The notes under the pieces: model-generated
What the model was told of the DNA's origin: nothing
What the model saw: only the letters and a program-made list of their open reading frames with translations
Database searches by the model: none
Shown: in pieces, positions 52,161-60,268 of the stretch
Position numbering within the stretch: the stretch's first letter is position 1
Layout: each line of letters opens with the position of its first letter
Origin: Vulcanimicrobium sp035943995
GTDB lineage: Bacteria > Vulcanimicrobiota > Vulcanimicrobiia > Vulcanimicrobiales > Vulcanimicrobiaceae
Direction of reading: 5' to 3'
Assembly: GCA_035943995.1 (NCBI GenBank)
Contig: DASZBS010000080.1
Location: forward strand, 1-64,000
Length of the DNA stretch: 64,000 bases
Program-made: the position numbers and the translations under genes

Positions 52161-52163
52161 CGA

Positions 52164-53006
52164 TCACGCCGCGTCGCGTTCGAGCGCCGATCGCACGGCA
52201 CCGACCAGGCCGGCATTCTTCGTGACCAGCCCCCACTCGAGCTGACCCGCGCCGCGGCCGAATGCGGCGGTCGCGTTGCCCGAGCCGATCCAGGCGGTGT
52301 CGCCGACGAGCGCGAGCTTCTCGTTCGCGCCGCCCTCGCGGATCACGACGCCGTCGCGTGCGAGTCGCGCGATCGTCGCGAGCTCGCTCGGCGAGCGATC
52401 CCGCGCGCGCCCGAGCACGAGCGTCGTCGGCACGCCGCCGCGCGCGTGGCGTCGCAGCGCCGCCGTGAGCGGCGAGCTGCCGACGCGTTCCGTCTCGACG
52501 ATCACCGGCGCGTGCGGCGCGCTCTCGATCAGCGCGAGCTCGCGGCGTAGCACTTCGTCCTTGCGGGTTGCGAGCGTCGCGTCGCCGCCGCCGTGCCCGG
52601 CGAGCGCGTCGCGCACCAGCGCGACGTCGCGCGGGTCGTCGTCGGCGACGACGATCTCCGGCCCGCGCTGCGTCCAGTTGCGATCGTCGAGGTAGGCAAC
52701 GCCGTCGCACACCGCGGCCTTGAGGTGAAACGGTACCTGGTCGCGGGCGAACAGCGAGACCTCGGCGCCCGCATCGCGCAGGACGCGCGCGGACGCGGCG
52801 TTGTCGGGCGCGCGCTTGCCGGAGCCGCGATACGGATCGGCCTGCAGGCTCACCGCGACGTGCGCGCCGTGGCGCGCGGCGCCGGCGAGCGCGTCGCGCA
52901 TCGGGCCGCGGGTGAGAAAGTACGAACCGAATGCGACGTCGTGTGCGGACGCGATGCGCCCCAGGACGTCGGGGACGGACGAGAGTGAAAGTGTCACGCC
53001 CGTCAA
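52164..53006 (-). CDS. phospholipase D-like protein
   Basis: A 280-residue protein with two PLD-like halves. The first has FHLKAAVCDGVAYLDDRNW (HxK with the following Asp), the second NEKLALVGDTAWIGSGNATAAF, in which His of the HxK motif is replaced by Asn. Activity may therefore be reduced or altered. TTG 53006 or GTG 52997 may start it; no signal peptide is clear. It follows the RseB-like gene by 33 bases, so it is probably in the sigma operon. Confidence 0.7.
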   Translation of the reverse strand: MTGVTLSLSSVPDVLGRIASAHDVAFGSYFLTRGPMRDALAGAARHGAHVAVSLQADPYRGSGKRAPDNAASARVLRDAGAEVSLFARDQVPFHLKAAVCDGVAYLDDRNWTQRGPEIVVADDDPRDVALVRDALAGHGGGDATLATRKDEVLRRELALIESAPHAPVIVETERVGSSPLTAALRRHARGGVPTTLVLGRARDRSPSELATIARLARDGVVIREGGANEKLALVGDTAWIGSGNATAAFGRGAGQLEWGLVTKNAGLVGAVRSALERDAA

Positions 53007-53039
53007 TCACGCGCGCGATCTCGACCGGCTAGTGCGCCG

Positions 53040-54167
53040 CTACGGGACGACCGACGTCGCGATCTGCACGAGCTCTTTGAGGTCGAGGTCGCCGACGAGC
53101 GCGAACGCGAGGCCCTCCTCGCGCCAGGCGAGCAGCGTCGTCGGACCGTCGCGGACGTACTGGCCGTCGTGCTTGTCGAACGCGACCGTTTTCGGCGCGA
53201 GCCCGGCGAAGTCGATCGCGCGATCGGTCGCGTTCTCGAACAGCGACAACGTGCGGATACCGTCGGAGTAGATGAGGTGCAGGTTGCGCACGTCTTTGAT
53301 CTGCGAGACGTCGGAGCCGGACAGCACGAAACCGTCGGGCAGATACTTCGGCGTGATCGGTTTGAAGCCGGGATCGGGGATCGCGTTGGGCAGCGTGCGC
53401 GGTTCCTGATACGACCGCCCGCGCACGGTGACGAATCCCGCCGGCGCGGTGGAGCTGAAGATCGACTGCGGGATGTCGTCGGTATAGCGGATGTCTTCGT
53501 AGCGCGTGCTCCACGCGAGCGAACCGTCGCTGTGGTACGCTTCTTTCGCGAGGACGACGTGCGTCTGCACGTCGATCCACAGCCGCATCGCGCGCTCGCC
53601 GGTGAAGCGGCTGACGAGGTCGACGACGTCGACTTTGCGGTTGGCGGTGCTGCCCGACGCGGTGCGCACGGCACGGTAGTTGCCGTCGACGAGCGCGATG
53701 TCGTCGACGACGGCGACCGGGTCGACGGCAGCTTTGTTCTCGCTGACGACGACGCGCTTGCGCTGCGGATCGACGTCGTACGACATCGCACCGCGGCTGA
53801 TCACGAACTGCCCGTACAGCACCCGCGGCGTGAGATAGGTCCGGCGCGTCTCTTCGGGCGCGCGGTGCTCGATCTGCGAGCCGACCGCGAACGACCGCGT
53901 TTGGCCGCCGCGAATCGACCACATCTTGCCGACGAACGAGACGTGCTTGGGCGCGGCGACGGCCGCTACGAGGAGCGGCCGTGCATCGGTTCCACCCACC
54001 GGCATGCGAACCGGCGCGGGGGCCGCCTTCGCGGCGGGCGACGCCGTGACGCGTGCCGCGGCGTGCGGCGGGACGGCCGCGCGGACCGCGGAGGCGCTGA
54101 GCGCGAGAGGCGCGTAAAGCGCCGCAAGAAGCGCGAGCGCCGCGGCCGCGAGGCTAGCGGACCGCAC
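53040..54167 (-). CDS. RseB/MucB-like sigma-factor regulatory protein
   Basis: A 375-residue exported protein. After a signal peptide of about 30 residues and an Ala/Pro-rich linker, the LolA-like domain appears (FVGKMWSIRGGQTRSFAVGSQIEHRAPEETRRTYLTPRVL, AMRLWIDVQTHVVLAKEAYHSDGSLAWSTRYEDIRY). The C-terminal small domain (GFKPITPKYLPDGFVLSGSDVSQI) is as in RseB. RseB senses misfolded or mislocalised envelope parts and protects the anti-sigma factor. The start overlaps the anti-sigma gene by 14 bases. Confidence 0.78.
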   Translation of the reverse strand: MRSASLAAAALALLAALYAPLALSASAVRAAVPPHAAARVTASPAAKAAPAPVRMPVGGTDARPLLVAAVAAPKHVSFVGKMWSIRGGQTRSFAVGSQIEHRAPEETRRTYLTPRVLYGQFVISRGAMSYDVDPQRKRVVVSENKAAVDPVAVVDDIALVDGNYRAVRTASGSTANRKVDVVDLVSRFTGERAMRLWIDVQTHVVLAKEAYHSDGSLAWSTRYEDIRYTDDIPQSIFSSTAPAGFVTVRGRSYQEPRTLPNAIPDPGFKPITPKYLPDGFVLSGSDVSQIKDVRNLHLIYSDGIRTLSLFENATDRAIDFAGLAPKTVAFDKHDGQYVRDGPTTLLAWREEGLAFALVGDLDLKELVQIATSVVP

Positions 54168-54699
54168 CGCTGGCGTCGTCGATGGTCGCGGCGTCGGCGG
54201 TATCGATGTACGAAGCGGCGGACGAGGCGGCGCTGCCGCGGTCCTGCGTCTCGCTGGTGTAGACAGCCGGTGAGGCGCCCGGCCCGAACGGGTTCTGCTG
54301 CGCCTGGGCAGCGTGCTCGTCGAGGAAATAGCTCGCGTTCACCCCGGCGACGACGGGCCGGGTGTGATTGATGGACGGCACGACGTAGAATGCCAGCGCG
54401 ACGGCGGCGGCGACGGGCAGCGCGATGCGCGGGCCCCAGCCCGAGAGCAGGCGCCGGGTCCACGACGGGCTCTCGTGCCGCACGGCGTCCCAGACGCGTG
54501 CCTTCACGAGCGACGGCAGCTCCAGCTCTTCGGCGCGCGCCGCGCTGCGGAGCACTTCGCCCAGCGATGCTTCCTCGTCGTAGACGGCGTTGCAATCGCT
54601 GCACGCTTCGAGGTGCGCGAAGACGCCGGCGTCCGCTTGGGGGGTCAGCGCGCCGTGCAGATAATCGATGAGGGTCTCGCGGTCGTAATGCGTCGTCAT
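54154..54699 (-). CDS. zinc-finger anti-sigma factor
   Basis: A 181-residue membrane protein. The N-terminal anti-sigma domain has HxxxCxxC in VFAHLEACSDCNAVYDEE (ZAS motif). One membrane helix follows near residue 95 (IALPVAAAVALAFYVV), and the remainder is periplasmic. It should hold the ECF sigma factor at the membrane. ATG 54699 overlaps the sigma stop by ATGA, which decides against the longer frame to 54786. Confidence 0.87.
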   Translation of the reverse strand: MTTHYDRETLIDYLHGALTPQADAGVFAHLEACSDCNAVYDEEASLGEVLRSAARAEELELPSLVKARVWDAVRHESPSWTRRLLSGWGPRIALPVAAAVALAFYVVPSINHTRPVVAGVNASYFLDEHAAQAQQNPFGPGASPAVYTSETQDRGSAASSAASYIDTADAATIDDASGAVR

Positions 54700-55265
54700 T
54701 TTTGTTCCTGTTGCGCCCGGGTCACCAGCCGGCGAAGAAGAGCTCTTGCTCGGTGGAGCCGCGACCGGACCGTTCCGATCGAACATCCCATGATGTCGGC
54801 AATTTCTTGGTAGCTGTACTCCTCGATATCGGCGAGAACCACGACTTGGCGCTGCTCCGGGGACAGCTGAGCGAGCGCCTTCGACAGCGGCTCTCCGAGC
54901 TGCCCCGCCACGTAGTCCTCGATGGGATCGACGGCCAGCGGCCGTTGCCCACCGTACTCCTGCGGGGCGTTGTCTTCGGGGATCTCTTCTTGGAAACGTC
55001 CTTTGCGGCGCCGAAGTTCATCCCGATACAAGTTCGTGACGATTCGGTAGATCCACGATAGGAAGGACGTCCCGGGCTGGAAGGACCGCCACGCGCGGTA
55101 GACCCGGATGAAGGCATCTTGGGTCAGGTCGCGAGCGTCCGCCTCGTTGCCGGTCAGGCGGTAGGCGAAGTTGTACGTCGCCTTGCCGTACTGGGCCATC
55201 GCCTGCTCGAGGAACGCCGACGCTTGTGGCGAGGGCGGCTCGATCGGCTTGCGCGGGACCCCCAT
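54696..55265 (-). CDS. RNA polymerase sigma factor, ECF type (RpoE-like)
   Basis: A 189-residue sigma factor with region 2 (YNFAYRLTGNEADARDLTQDAFIRVYRAWRSF, then SFLSWIYRIVTNLYRDELRRRK) and region 4 (LAQLSPEQRQVVVLADIEEYSYQEIADIMGCSIGTVRSRLHRARALLRR). The gap of about 30 residues between them is typical. With the anti-sigma and RseB-like genes downstream it makes an envelope-stress module, probably released by proteolysis. The start is at 55265. Confidence 0.93.
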   Translation of the reverse strand: MGVPRKPIEPPSPQASAFLEQAMAQYGKATYNFAYRLTGNEADARDLTQDAFIRVYRAWRSFQPGTSFLSWIYRIVTNLYRDELRRRKGRFQEEIPEDNAPQEYGGQRPLAVDPIEDYVAGQLGEPLSKALAQLSPEQRQVVVLADIEEYSYQEIADIMGCSIGTVRSRLHRARALLRRLVTRAQQEQK

Positions 55266-55320
55266 CGGGATCAGAGCCTTCGCTTCACCGTCGGATTCGG
55301 CCTCGCGGCGAGGCCCGCGC

Positions 55321-56091
55321 TCACTTACAGCCGTTCGCCGCCGGGATGATCACTTTCGACGCCGCGTCCTCGTGCTTGGTCGTGAACGCGGCGATGTCGC
55401 CGAGGTCGCGGTCGAGCAGGTGCGCGTCGTTGAGCGTGCTGACGGTTTTGTGCGCCGGGTCGAACGTGGTCTGCGTGTCGCGCAGAAATCCCGAGACGGG
55501 GTATGGCGTCTGCAGCACGCCGCCGGGCGCGACGTTGGGGCCGTTGGAGCGCTGCATGTTCTGCTCGCTCTCGCTCAGCGTGCCGAAGCGGCGCATGCGC
55601 TCCGTCTCGACGAAGCCGCTCATCGCGTTGAGCTGCACCTTCTGCGCGACGAGCACGGCCGTGAGCGTCGAGCGCAGATCGCGCAGCGTTTTCGCGTCCT
55701 CGGGCTTCGCGGTCGCGGGGATGTCGAGCGCCGGCGACTTGATCGCCTCGGTGAGCGTGTCGACGTTCTTCACCATCAAATCGACTTCGTGATCCATCTG
55801 CATCAAGTGCAGGTCGCGCGCCTCGTTCGAGTCCTTCACGACGTAGTCGAAGATGCGCTTGCGCAAGCCGCCGTACGTGCGGTCGTTCTTGAGCGCCGCG
55901 GCCACGGCGGGCGCGATCGCGCGCCGGATCGCCGTGCAGACCGGCTTGGAGCGCACCGTCCCGATCACCGGCAGGGTGGACGCCTGCGGGATCGGGTCGA
56001 GGTTGAACGGGTTGGTCGGCGTCGGCTTGGGGGCCGGGACCGGCGTCGCGACGCCTAGCAGAAGCGCGCCGAGAGCGACGTATGCGAGCAC
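55321..56091 (-). CDS. secreted helical hypothetical protein
   Basis: A 256-residue protein with signal sequence MLAYVALGALLLGVATPVPAP, then Pro/Thr-rich residues. The mature part is helical (AIRRAIAPAVAAALKNDRTYGGLRKRIFDYVVKDSNEARDLHLMQMDHEVDLMVKN) and contains the Cys pair at positions near 52 and 255. I recognise no family. It lies between the sigma operon and the divergent Nramp-like gene. Confidence 0.6.
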   Translation of the reverse strand: MLAYVALGALLLGVATPVPAPKPTPTNPFNLDPIPQASTLPVIGTVRSKPVCTAIRRAIAPAVAAALKNDRTYGGLRKRIFDYVVKDSNEARDLHLMQMDHEVDLMVKNVDTLTEAIKSPALDIPATAKPEDAKTLRDLRSTLTAVLVAQKVQLNAMSGFVETERMRRFGTLSESEQNMQRSNGPNVAPGGVLQTPYPVSGFLRDTQTTFDPAHKTVSTLNDAHLLDRDLGDIAAFTTKHEDAASKVIIPAANGCK

Positions 56092-56225
56092 CCCGCTTGC
56101 TTCGACACGACGGTGCGGGTTCCGTGCAGGGCGAGCGGCGCGGGCTTCCGCGAGCCCACCCGCCGGAGGGACTTTGGCGCTCCTATGGCGATAGTTAGGC
56201 TTTCCTCACAAGCTTCGGAGCGACG

Positions 56226-57506
56226 ATGGCCGCGGTCCACGCCACCCCACAACCGACCTCGGTTCCCCGCCGCCGCGGCGGCCTCTGGCGCTACCTCGCG
56301 GTGGCCGGGCCGGGGCTGATCGTCGCCTTCGCGGACACCGAGGCCGGCAGCGTCACGACCGCGGCCACCTCGGGCGCGCAGTTCGGGATGAAGCTCGTGC
56401 TGCTGCAGGTGCTCCTGATCGTCCCGCTCTTCGTCATCCAGGAGATGACCGTGCGGCTGGGGACGGTGACCGGGAAAGGGCACGCGCAGCTCATCCGCGA
56501 GCACTACGGGCTCGCCTGGACGTGGGTGTCGCTGGGCACGATGCTGCTCACCAACCTCGCTGCGCTGGTCACGGAGTTCATCGGGATCGCCGGCGCGGCG
56601 CTGGTGTTCGGCGTCCCGGTCGTACCGATGATCGCCGTGTCGGCGACGCTGCTGATCGGCATCGCGTTCAGCGGGCGCTACAAGCGCGCGGAGATCTTTG
56701 CGCTCGGGCTGTGTCTGCTGGAGCTGCTGTTCATCCCGGCGGCGTTCGCCGCGCACCCCGATCCCGGTGCGCTGCTGCGCGAAGGGCTGCTCGGCAGCCA
56801 GCCGCTGGGCAATCGCGACTACTTGCTGCTGGTCGCCGGCAACATCGGCGCGGTCATCATGCCCTGGATGATCTTCTACCAGCAGTCGGCGACGGTCGAC
56901 AAAGGGCTGCGCGTCAAAGACCTCAACCTCGCGCGCATCGACACCGCGTTCGGCGCCGTGCTCACCCAGGTCATCATGGTCGCGATCGTCGTGACGTGCG
57001 CGGCGACGCTGTTCGTCCACCACCAGAGCGTGTCGGACGCCGCCCATGCCGCGCTCGCGCTGGTGCCGCTCACCGGCTCGAAGCTGGCCGGCATCGCGTT
57101 CGGCGCGGGTTTGCTGGGCGCCGCACTCATCGGCGCGCTCGTCGTGTCGCTCGCGACCGCGTGGGCGTTCGGCGAGGCGTTCGCGTGGCGCTGCTCGCTC
57201 AACGCCGCCTGCTACGACGCGAAGCGCTTCTACGGAATGTACGCCGCGATGGTGATCGTCGCGGCCGGGATCGTGCTGATCCCGCACTTGCCGCTCATCC
57301 GCATCACGGTGTGGGTCGAGGCGTTCAACGCGTTCGTGTTGCCGATCGTGCTCGGCTTCCTGGTGGTCATGGCCAACGACAAGAAGATCCTCGGCGACCG
57401 GGTGAACTCGCGGCTCGGCAACGTCGTAGCGGTCGGCGTCGGGGTGGTCTGCGTGGGCCTGGGGCTGTGGATGGGGACGCTGACGATCATGGGCCGGGCC
57501 GGCTAG
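56226..57506 (+). CDS. Nramp-related divalent metal transporter (divergent site)
   Basis: A 426-residue transporter with eleven predicted helices. GPGLIVAFADTEAGSVTTAATSGAQFG is TM1; the canonical DPGN is replaced by DTEAG. TM6 reads GAVIMPWMIFYQQSATVDKGL, where MPH is MPW, so the metal-binding Met is kept but His is lost. This subgroup of Nramp-like proteins is common in bacteria; its ion (Mn, Fe or Mg) is unclear. A DtxR-type regulator is encoded at 12.3 kb. The start has GAGCGACG ahead of the ATG. Confidence 0.8.
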   Translation: MAAVHATPQPTSVPRRRGGLWRYLAVAGPGLIVAFADTEAGSVTTAATSGAQFGMKLVLLQVLLIVPLFVIQEMTVRLGTVTGKGHAQLIREHYGLAWTWVSLGTMLLTNLAALVTEFIGIAGAALVFGVPVVPMIAVSATLLIGIAFSGRYKRAEIFALGLCLLELLFIPAAFAAHPDPGALLREGLLGSQPLGNRDYLLLVAGNIGAVIMPWMIFYQQSATVDKGLRVKDLNLARIDTAFGAVLTQVIMVAIVVTCAATLFVHHQSVSDAAHAALALVPLTGSKLAGIAFGAGLLGAALIGALVVSLATAWAFGEAFAWRCSLNAACYDAKRFYGMYAAMVIVAAGIVLIPHLPLIRITVWVEAFNAFVLPIVLGFLVVMANDKKILGDRVNSRLGNVVAVGVGVVCVGLGLWMGTLTIMGRAG

Positions 57507-57650
57507 CTTACGAAAAGTTGACGCGCGGCCGATACTACTCGTACGCGGCTCCGGCAGACGCCCGCCGGTGATTCCGCTCGGGTGAGGGCGTCGGTTCAGA
57601 ACGTCGCGCGGTTCGAACGCGCGGCGGCTCGTCATGGGATCGGTTCACGG

Positions 57651-59789
57651 ATGAACTTCCCGCTCGTGTTGGGCATTGCCGGAGGATTCGGCGTTACGCT
57701 CTCGATCGTGGTCACGGCGCTCGCCGTGGTCGCCGGATATGCGGTGCGGCTCCACGTCGCCGCCGCGGCGCTGCGGCGCGAGCGGTCCGCCGTGAACGAG
57801 CAGCGCGCGCGCCTGCTGGACGGCGTGGCCGACGGGATGTACGTCGTCGACGCGCAGTTGCGCATCGTCCACGTCAACGGCGAAGCCGCCCGGCTGCTGC
57901 GCACGAGCCCCGGCGCGCTCCTCGGCCGCGCGCTCCAGGACGTCGTCGATCCGCTCGCGTCAGAATTGCTTGCCGACGTGCGCTGCGCCCGCCGCACCGG
58001 CGAGCGGACCGAACGGACGCACGCGCTTCCGGATACCGGCACGGCGATCGAAGTGCGCGCGACGCCGGCCGGCGGCGAGGTGATCGTGTCGCTGCGCGAC
58101 GTCGGCGAACGCGCGCGCATCGCGGCCCAGGCGCGCGATTGCGAACAGCGCGTGCGGCTGCTGGCCGACAACGTCGACGCGGTGCTCTGGACGACCGGGC
58201 TGGACGCGCGTTTCACCAGCGTCACCGGAGCCGCGCTCGAAGACCTCGGGCTGCGCGCGGACGATCTTGTCGGCCGCTCGTCGGCCGCGCTCATCGCCGA
58301 GCACGTGCTGCACGACGTCATCGCCGGCGCGCCGGCGCGCGCGGAGACCGTGCGCGGCCAGCGCTGGCTGCGCCACCACGTCGAGCCGCTGCGCGACGGC
58401 GCGAACGCGATCGTCGGCGCCGTCGGCGTCTCGCTCGACGTCACCGCGCTCAAGCGCGCGCACCAGCGGCTGTTCGAGAGCACCCACCGCGACCGCGTGA
58501 CCGGCCTCGCGAACCGGCTCTCGCTCGAGCAGCGCATCGACGAGACGATCGCCGACGCGCGCCGCGACGGCCGGCGCTGCGCGCTGCTGTACGTCGGCCT
58601 CAACCATTTCCGCACGATCAGCGACGCGCTCGGCCAAGGCGCCGGCGACGACGTGCTGCGCGACGTCGCGCTGCGGCTCCAGGAAACCCTGCGCGCCGGC
58701 GACGTGATCGCGCGGCCGGGCGACGAGTTCGTGATCCTGATGCCGCGCATCGCGTCCAACGCGGAGGTCGAGAGCGTCGCGCAGCGGCTGCTGGGCGCGC
58801 TCGCGCTGCCCGTCACGGCGCGCGGGCGCGAGCTGTTCGTCGATGCCAGCGTCGGCGCGGCGATCTTCCCCGAGCACGGCGACGACACCGAGTCGCTCAA
58901 CGCGCACGCCGACGCCGCGATGCAGCGCGCGAAGACGCTGGGCGGCGAACGCTTCGCGCTCTACGACGACGACTCGCTGCAAGCCGCGGCCGCCGAACGG
59001 CTCGCGCTCGACAACGACTTGCGCCACGCGGTCGCGCGCGACGAGCTGCGGCTGCTGTACCAGCCCGTCATCGACGTCGCGACGCGCCGCATCGTCGGCT
59101 GCGAAGCGCTCGTGCGCTGGCACCACCAGACGCGCGGCGTCGTCCCGCCCGGCGTGTTCATCGCGATCGCCGAGCAGAGCGGCGCGATCGTCGCGCTCGA
59201 CCGCTGGGTACTGCGAGAAGCGTGCGCGACGGCGGCGCGCGTGCGCAGCTACGAGCCGGGCTTCCGCATGGCGGTGAACCTTTCGCCGCACGACCTGCGC
59301 GAGCCGGATTTTCCGGACGTCGTCGCGACGATGCTCATCGAGCACAGCCTGCGCCCCGGCGCGCTCTCGATCGAGGTGAACGAGCACGACCTGCTCGACG
59401 ACGGCGTGCTGCTCGCGCTGCGGCGCATCTGCGCGCTCGGCGTCGAGGTCACCGTCGACGACTTCGGCATCGGCTACAGTAGCTTTCCGTCCCTCAAGCG
59501 CTTGCCGGTCACGGCGCTCAAGGTCGACCGGGCATTCATTCGCGACGTCGCGGAGGACGCGTACGACCGGGCGATCGTCGGCTCCATCGTCTCCATCGCG
59601 AAGACGCTCGGCCTGCGGGTCACGGCCGAAGGGATCGAAACGGAGGAGCAGCTGGGGTTCGTCGCGTCGCTGGGCTGCGACGAGGCGCAAGGCTTCCGCT
59701 TCGGGGCGCCCATGACCGGCGCCGAGCTCGACCTCGCGCTGGCGCCACGCCCTCGCCTGCACCTGCTCGAACAGGGAGCATCGGTCTAG
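57651..59789 (+). CDS. PAS-GGDEF-EAL signalling protein
   Basis: A 712-residue protein: one membrane helix (residues 3-28), two PAS-like domains (residues 55-130 and 165-265), GGDEF (280-445) and EAL (455-700). The GGDEF site reads RPGDEF, so the first Gly is Pro and cyclase activity may be lost. The EAL site looks intact: EALVRW, NLSPHDL, DDFGIGYSSF, KVDRAFI and EGIETEEQL. It probably hydrolyses c-di-GMP in response to a PAS-bound signal. ATG 57651 (MNFPLVLG) is preferred to the upstream 57582 start. Confidence 0.88.
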   Translation: MNFPLVLGIAGGFGVTLSIVVTALAVVAGYAVRLHVAAAALRRERSAVNEQRARLLDGVADGMYVVDAQLRIVHVNGEAARLLRTSPGALLGRALQDVVDPLASELLADVRCARRTGERTERTHALPDTGTAIEVRATPAGGEVIVSLRDVGERARIAAQARDCEQRVRLLADNVDAVLWTTGLDARFTSVTGAALEDLGLRADDLVGRSSAALIAEHVLHDVIAGAPARAETVRGQRWLRHHVEPLRDGANAIVGAVGVSLDVTALKRAHQRLFESTHRDRVTGLANRLSLEQRIDETIADARRDGRRCALLYVGLNHFRTISDALGQGAGDDVLRDVALRLQETLRAGDVIARPGDEFVILMPRIASNAEVESVAQRLLGALALPVTARGRELFVDASVGAAIFPEHGDDTESLNAHADAAMQRAKTLGGERFALYDDDSLQAAAAERLALDNDLRHAVARDELRLLYQPVIDVATRRIVGCEALVRWHHQTRGVVPPGVFIAIAEQSGAIVALDRWVLREACATAARVRSYEPGFRMAVNLSPHDLREPDFPDVVATMLIEHSLRPGALSIEVNEHDLLDDGVLLALRRICALGVEVTVDDFGIGYSSFPSLKRLPVTALKVDRAFIRDVAEDAYDRAIVGSIVSIAKTLGLRVTAEGIETEEQLGFVASLGCDEAQGFRFGAPMTGAELDLALAPRPRLHLLEQGASV

Positions 59790-59865
59790 GAATCCCCTGT
59801 TCCTGGGACAGACGGTCCGCCGCGGGTACGTTAGGATAGCTGTGGATAACGTGGAGGAGCGGCAA

Positions 59866-60267
59866 GTGGCGATCGTTTGGAAGGTCGAGGACAAGGCGGA
59901 GCGGGTGCTGCGGCAGCGCCGCGCATTCCGCGAGTGCCTGACCTCCATCGCCGAGCCGACCTCCGACGTCGACGCGGCCGAGCTGATCTACGGCGAGCTC
60001 GTCGCGAACACGGTTCGCTACGCCAACGGCGCCGTCGAGGTGCAGCTCGAGCTGGTCGACCACCTCCCGCCGGTCCTGGTCGTGCGCGATCACGGCCCCG
60101 GGCTGCGCTGCCACCCGTGGTCCCCGCGCCGCGATCCGTTTGCCGAATCGGGGCGGGGCCTCGGGATCGTCGAGCTGCTCGCGCGCGACGTCGAGGTCAG
60201 CCACGCGGACGGTGGCGGCACCGTGATCCGCGCCGTCCTACCGGTCACGCCGCGGCGCGCCGCCTAG
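59866..60267 (+). CDS. RsbW-like serine kinase / ATPase
   Basis: A 133-residue GHKL-type ATPase. Its N-box is ELIYGELVANTVRYANG, with the catalytic Glu and Mg-binding Asn; the G1 box is VVRDHGPGL, and SGRGLGIVELLARDV the G2. The ATP lid is short. Such proteins are anti-sigma kinases (RsbW/SpoIIAB-like) that partner with an STAS antagonist. The GTG at 59866 is preferred because GGAGG precedes it by ten bases; GTG 59842 lies further upstream. No partner is adjacent. Confidence 0.8.
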   Translation: MAIVWKVEDKAERVLRQRRAFRECLTSIAEPTSDVDAAELIYGELVANTVRYANGAVEVQLELVDHLPPVLVVRDHGPGLRCHPWSPRRDPFAESGRGLGIVELLARDVEVSHADGGGTVIRAVLPVTPRRAA

Positions 60268-60268
60268 C

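Noticed and set aside
51752..52225. Long rightward frame through the Spy-like region as an intact gene
   Set aside because: After the signal peptide the residues are Arg/Ala-rich and unlike any family; the conserved helices are in another frame.
56191..56211. TTAGGCTTTCCTCACAA before the Nramp-like gene as a DtxR operator
   Set aside because: The half-sites are separated by four bases, not nine as in the DtxR/IdeR box, and one arm has a mismatch.
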